Positions 6,581 through 9,601 of a DNA stretch of 9,601 nt are shown in pieces. Source of the DNA: an uncultured Alphaproteobacteria bacterium (GTDB lineage Bacteria > Pseudomonadota > Alphaproteobacteria > GCA-2731375); contig CAJWZI010000034.1 of assembly GCA_913049615.1 (NCBI GenBank), forward strand, positions 1 to 9,601, in the 5' to 3' direction. Numbering within the stretch: the stretch's first letter is position 1; the number at the start of each line of letters is the position of its first letter. A model generated the notes under the pieces. That model made no database searches and was not told the origin of the DNA. It saw nothing but the letters and a program-made list of their open reading frames with translations. The position numbers were made by a program, and so were the translations under genes.

Positions 6581-8698
6581 ATGCCTGATCTGTCAGCCCT
6601 TTTGTGGCCGAACGTTATCGCCATCATTTCCGCATCGCCGGATCCACACATCCTGCGCGGCCGTCTGATGTCAGTCATAACCAGCCATGACTACAAGGGA
6701 AAGATTTATCCCATCAGCCGCAGTCATGACGAAATCCTTGGCATACGATGCTACAAAAATATTGACGAGGTGCCGGAGCAAGTCGATCTGGCGGTACTTA
6801 TCATCCCGGCAGAGTTTATTCCGGATACGCTAGTCCGTTGCGGCAAACTAGGCGTCAAGGCCGCACAAATTCTGACTTCCGGCTTTGCCGAGGAAGGCGG
6901 TGACAAAGGTGCCGCCGTACAGGCGGAAATCCACGCCATTGCGCAACGCTATAACATGGCGGTCATGGGTCCCAATTCTGAAGGCTTCGCCAACTGTGCC
7001 GCCGCCCTGTGCCCTACCTTCAGCCCGGCAGTGGACAATACGGAGCTACCCCTGTTGCCGCCTTGGCGTGATGAAGGGTATATCACTGCAATTGCGCAGA
7101 GCGGCGGCATGGGCTTTGCCTTCTACGACCATGGCCGGCCGAAGCAACTACCATTCAATTACATCATCACCACCGGCAACGAGGCCTGCGTGGAAACTCT
7201 GGATGTGGTCGACTACCTGCTTGATGACGGCAAGACCGATGTCTTTATCTTATTCATGGAAGACGTAAAAAATGGGAGCCGCATGGCAGAAGTTGGGGAA
7301 AAAGCGCTGCGCGCCGGCAAACCCATCATCTTGACCAAGATCGGCACGTCAGAGGCCGGAGCCCGCGCGGCAGCATCACATACTGCTGCCCTGGCGGGAG
7401 CACATGAGGCCTACCAAGGTATGTTCCAACGTTACGGCATCATCGAGGGTCACGACACTGTGGAACTAGTGGATATTGCCGCTGCCTTTTCTTACCACGG
7501 CCGCAAATTGCCCAAAGGTAACCGCGTCGGCATCTGTACTGCCTCCGGCGGCGGCGGTGGCTGGCTGGCTGATCAATGTGTTGCCGCAGGCCTGGAACTT
7601 CCAGAATTGGACGCGACGACCCGTGCCACAATTGACAAATATCTACCGGCTTATGGCACCTCGCAAAACCCTATCGATGCCACTGCCCAGGCCGTGCGCA
7701 AAACAGGTTATGGCGGTTTAGCCGCCCTGGCTATTAAATCCCCGGAATTAGATAGCATTATCGTACTTGCCTCCTGCCGCAATCCAGCCGTCCTGAAGCG
7801 AGAGCGGGAGGATCTAAAAATATTGGCGCAAGAAGTCGATAAACCAATTCTATTTTGCTCCTACACCCAACCCCACCCCGAAGCAGCAGAAATTTTGAGC
7901 CAGGCCGGCTTTCCATTGTTTAGCAACATGCGCAACTGCGCCCGGGCCACAGCGGAACTATCAAAATACCGTCAACACCGAGAAAGGTTCCTCAAGGCGC
8001 CTGCTATACAGAGCAATTCGGGCAAGTCGAAGGCGGCCGAAAAATTGGCCGCAAACGGACCGGTACTATGTGAATACCAGGTAAAACCGATCCTTGCCGA
8101 CTATGGCATAGCCGTCGGCCAAGAGAGTTTGGTAAAAAGTGTAGACGAGGCTGTTGCCCTCGCCAAAGAATTCGGCGGTCCGGTCGCCCTGAAAATTCAA
8201 TCACCCGAAATTTTGCACAAGACGGAGGCCGGCGGCCTGGCCCTCAACCTTAATGGGGAAGAAGCGGTTCGGGTCGGATATGACCATGTTATGGCGGCAG
8301 CAACTGAACATACCCATGGCGTGCTGATACAGGCCATGGCGCCAAGGGGCCTTGAGATGATTATCGGCATCAATTACGACGCCACATTCGGGTCCATGTT
8401 AATGCTGGGTTTTGGCGGCATACATGTTGAAGTCAACCCGGACGTCGCCTTTTCACCTGTTCCCCTGGATAGGGACGGTGCCACGGGGCTACTGAACAGA
8501 CTGGCTGGACGTGCCATCCTCGATGGTGTGCGGGGGGCGGCGCCTGCAGATGTTGATGCGCTTGTAGACCTAGTCGTGAAGCTGTCGCAAATCGCTTCCG
8601 ACCATGGCGACGATATCGCCGAACTGGACCTAAATCCCGTGGTGGTGCATGAACAAGGCGTCAGCGTGGTCGACGCGTTGCTAGTAAAACGAACATGA
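6581..8698 (+). CDS. ADP-forming acyl-CoA ligase (acetate--CoA ligase family)
   Basis: Predicted to join a carboxylic acid to CoA using ATP, yielding ADP and phosphate through acyl-phosphate and phosphohistidine intermediates. The 705 residues are the fused alpha-beta form of the family. Domains in order are a CoA-binding Rossmann domain (about 8-135, with AIISASPDPHILRG and GPNSEGFAN at 130-138); a succinyl-CoA-ligase-like domain (about 165-305, with AIAQSGGMGFA and the phosphohistidine motif ASHTAALAGA centred on H267); a second flavodoxin-like domain (about 315-460); and an ATP-grasp domain (about 490-700, with GGPVALKIQSPEILHKTEAGG at 532-552 including H546, and ELDLNPVVV at 681-689). The GPNC of many members reads GPNS here. 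A TTAGGAAC site overlaps the previous stop region. Its place next to dehydrogenase and hydratase genes suggests it activates the pathway's own acid substrate. Protein acetyltransferases share these domains, but no GNAT domain is present. Confidence 0.9.
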   Translation: MPDLSALLWPNVIAIISASPDPHILRGRLMSVITSHDYKGKIYPISRSHDEILGIRCYKNIDEVPEQVDLAVLIIPAEFIPDTLVRCGKLGVKAAQILTSGFAEEGGDKGAAVQAEIHAIAQRYNMAVMGPNSEGFANCAAALCPTFSPAVDNTELPLLPPWRDEGYITAIAQSGGMGFAFYDHGRPKQLPFNYIITTGNEACVETLDVVDYLLDDGKTDVFILFMEDVKNGSRMAEVGEKALRAGKPIILTKIGTSEAGARAAASHTAALAGAHEAYQGMFQRYGIIEGHDTVELVDIAAAFSYHGRKLPKGNRVGICTASGGGGGWLADQCVAAGLELPELDATTRATIDKYLPAYGTSQNPIDATAQAVRKTGYGGLAALAIKSPELDSIIVLASCRNPAVLKREREDLKILAQEVDKPILFCSYTQPHPEAAEILSQAGFPLFSNMRNCARATAELSKYRQHRERFLKAPAIQSNSGKSKAAEKLAANGPVLCEYQVKPILADYGIAVGQESLVKSVDEAVALAKEFGGPVALKIQSPEILHKTEAGGLALNLNGEEAVRVGYDHVMAAATEHTHGVLIQAMAPRGLEMIIGINYDATFGSMLMLGFGGIHVEVNPDVAFSPVPLDRDGATGLLNRLAGRAILDGVRGAAPADVDALVDLVVKLSQIASDHGDDIAELDLNPVVVHEQGVSVVDALLVKRT

Positions 8699-9516
8699 TG
8701 GAAATTCATCTCCATTACGAAGAATTGGCGGGTGAAGGTCCCCATATCATGATGCTGCATGGCATGTTGTCATCGCGGGCGCAATGGGACTTGAACATCG
8801 GGGCAATCCAACGCGTCGCTCGCCCGGTACTGGTGGAACTTCTGGCACACGGGCGATCCGCAGCACCGGAGGACCCAGAGGTTTATAGCCCGGAATATTA
8901 TGTTCGAACGTTCGAAGCGATCCGAGAAAAACTGGGCATTAAACGCTGGTTTTTGTGCGGCCAGTCCTTTGGCGCCAGCCTTACAATGCGCTATGCCTTG
9001 CGCCATCCTGACAGAGTTATCGCTCAAATTTTCACAAATTCTTCATCCGCCCTGGCGGGCGAGGAATATCTGAAAACCTATCGCAAAACGGCAGAACAGC
9101 GCGCACAGTTGATGGAAAATGGTGGCAAGGAAGGGCTTGAGAACCTGCCTATTTACCCTGGCCGTGCCCGCCGCTTGCCCATCGAAGCACGTGACGCCCT
9201 GGTTCGCGATGCGGAATTGCTGCAACCCCGGGGATTGGCGCAAACATTTCGCTATTCCTCGCCCTATCTATCGGTGCGTGAGGAAGCTGCGAATACTACT
9301 GTGCCAACTCTGCTGGTTTGCGGCGTAGCAGAAAAAAGGTTCCAACCTAATTTTCAATTCGCCGTGGCCAACATTCCCGATCTAAAGGTGGTCGAGGTGG
9401 ACGCCGGTCACGCAGTAAACATTGAGGCTGCGGATATCTTCAACGAAGCCGTCGTCGACTGGATCAGAGAACATAGCCTCGACCAACCCGAAGAGGATCA
9501 TGGAAAGCCCGGATGA
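8695..9516 (+). CDS. Alpha/beta hydrolase, MenH-like
   Basis: A 273-residue alpha/beta-hydrolase-fold protein. Visible are the oxyanion strand-turn MLHGMLSSRAQW (20-31), LLAHGRSAAP (49-58), the nucleophile elbow LCGQSFGAS (87-95) with S91, and GHAVNIE (238-244) with H239. The acid position in LLVCGVAEKRF (206-216) aligns with Asp in MenH-type GELDEKF but is Glu here (E213). There is no signal peptide, so it is cytoplasmic. The ATG overlaps the ligase stop as ATGA, and a second ATG follows at once, so translation is probably coupled. Possible roles are hydrolysis of a CoA thioester, an ester or lactone, or a C-C bond in a beta-diketone-like ring-opening intermediate. Nothing in the sequence decides between them. 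Its stop again overlaps a possible start, so the operon may continue. Confidence 0.86.
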   Translation: MMEIHLHYEELAGEGPHIMMLHGMLSSRAQWDLNIGAIQRVARPVLVELLAHGRSAAPEDPEVYSPEYYVRTFEAIREKLGIKRWFLCGQSFGASLTMRYALRHPDRVIAQIFTNSSSALAGEEYLKTYRKTAEQRAQLMENGGKEGLENLPIYPGRARRLPIEARDALVRDAELLQPRGLAQTFRYSSPYLSVREEAANTTVPTLLVCGVAEKRFQPNFQFAVANIPDLKVVEVDAGHAVNIEAADIFNEAVVDWIREHSLDQPEEDHGKPG

Positions 9517-9601
9517 AGTCGGCCAAACCGTACAGAAAGGTGCGCCCACAACAGCTTCCCAAAAGAAGGGCCACGCTGAGTGACACTAAATTTACCACCT
9601 G
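9513..9601 (+). CDS. Possible start of a further operon gene, cut by the window edge
   Basis: An ATG at 9513 overlaps the hydrolase stop as ATGA, the same arrangement as between ligase and hydrolase, and its frame stays open to the window edge (about 29 residues, beginning MKSAKPYRKVRPQQLPKRR). The visible part is strongly basic and not recognisable. A competing start is GTG at 9580 in another frame (reading MTLNLPP), with AAGGG about 10 nt upstream. A third option is a closed 27-codon frame from ATG at 9500 to 9583. Which is real cannot be told from 89 bases. Confidence 0.3.
   Translation, partial: MKSAKPYRKVRPQQLPKRRATLSDTKFTT

Noticed and set aside
8374..8760. Minus-strand open frame of 128 codons opposite the ligase end
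   Set aside because: Rich in Ser/Thr/Pro as expected from the complement of coding DNA and overlapping two well-supported genes.

Overview
The window reads as a chromosomal stretch from a Gram-negative bacterium of medium-high GC content, most likely an alphaproteobacterium. That guess rests on the style of the Gpt protein, the codon use and the tightly packed operon; no rRNA or other taxonomic marker is present, so it stays an inference. I see no mobile element, tRNA, rRNA or CRISPR array.

Layout: (1) 1-170 is a non-coding or edge region with nothing recognisable. (2) 171-650 (+) is a purine-salvage phosphoribosyltransferase (gpt), standing alone. (3) 651-830 is AT-rich non-coding DNA with an imperfect hairpin that could end transcription of the next gene. 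(4) 831-1592 (-) is a short-chain dehydrogenase/reductase (SDR). (5) 1593-1765 is the divergent intergenic region, with a 14-bp AT-rich inverted repeat. (6) 1766 to at least 9516 (+) is one compact operon of seven complete genes, with gaps of 3-11 nt or 4-nt overlaps. An eighth reading frame may continue past the window edge.

The operon encodes a fatty-acid-like beta-oxidation set. A three-domain ADP-forming acyl-CoA ligase would activate a carboxylic acid to its CoA thioester. A pair of unequal acyl-CoA dehydrogenase subunits, probably a heteromer of the FadE/ChsE type, would make the alpha,beta-unsaturated thioester. A MaoC/hydratase-2 protein would hydrate it to the (3R)-hydroxyacyl-CoA. 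A multifunctional-enzyme-2-like SDR would oxidise that to the 3-ketoacyl-CoA. The SDR and hydratase together correspond to a eukaryotic MFE-2 split into two genes. A crotonase-fold protein lacking both usual catalytic glutamates and a MenH-like alpha/beta hydrolase are the two unassigned members. No thiolase lies in the window.

The natural reading is catabolism of a bulky or branched carboxylic acid, for example a steroid, terpenoid or alicyclic acid. Heteromeric acyl-CoA dehydrogenases and MFE-2-type enzymes are known from such pathways, but the sequence alone does not fix the substrate. The most interesting points are the glutamate-less crotonase, the missing thiolase with two hydrolase-like candidates that could replace it, and the use of an ADP-forming ligase in place of a FadD-type synthetase.
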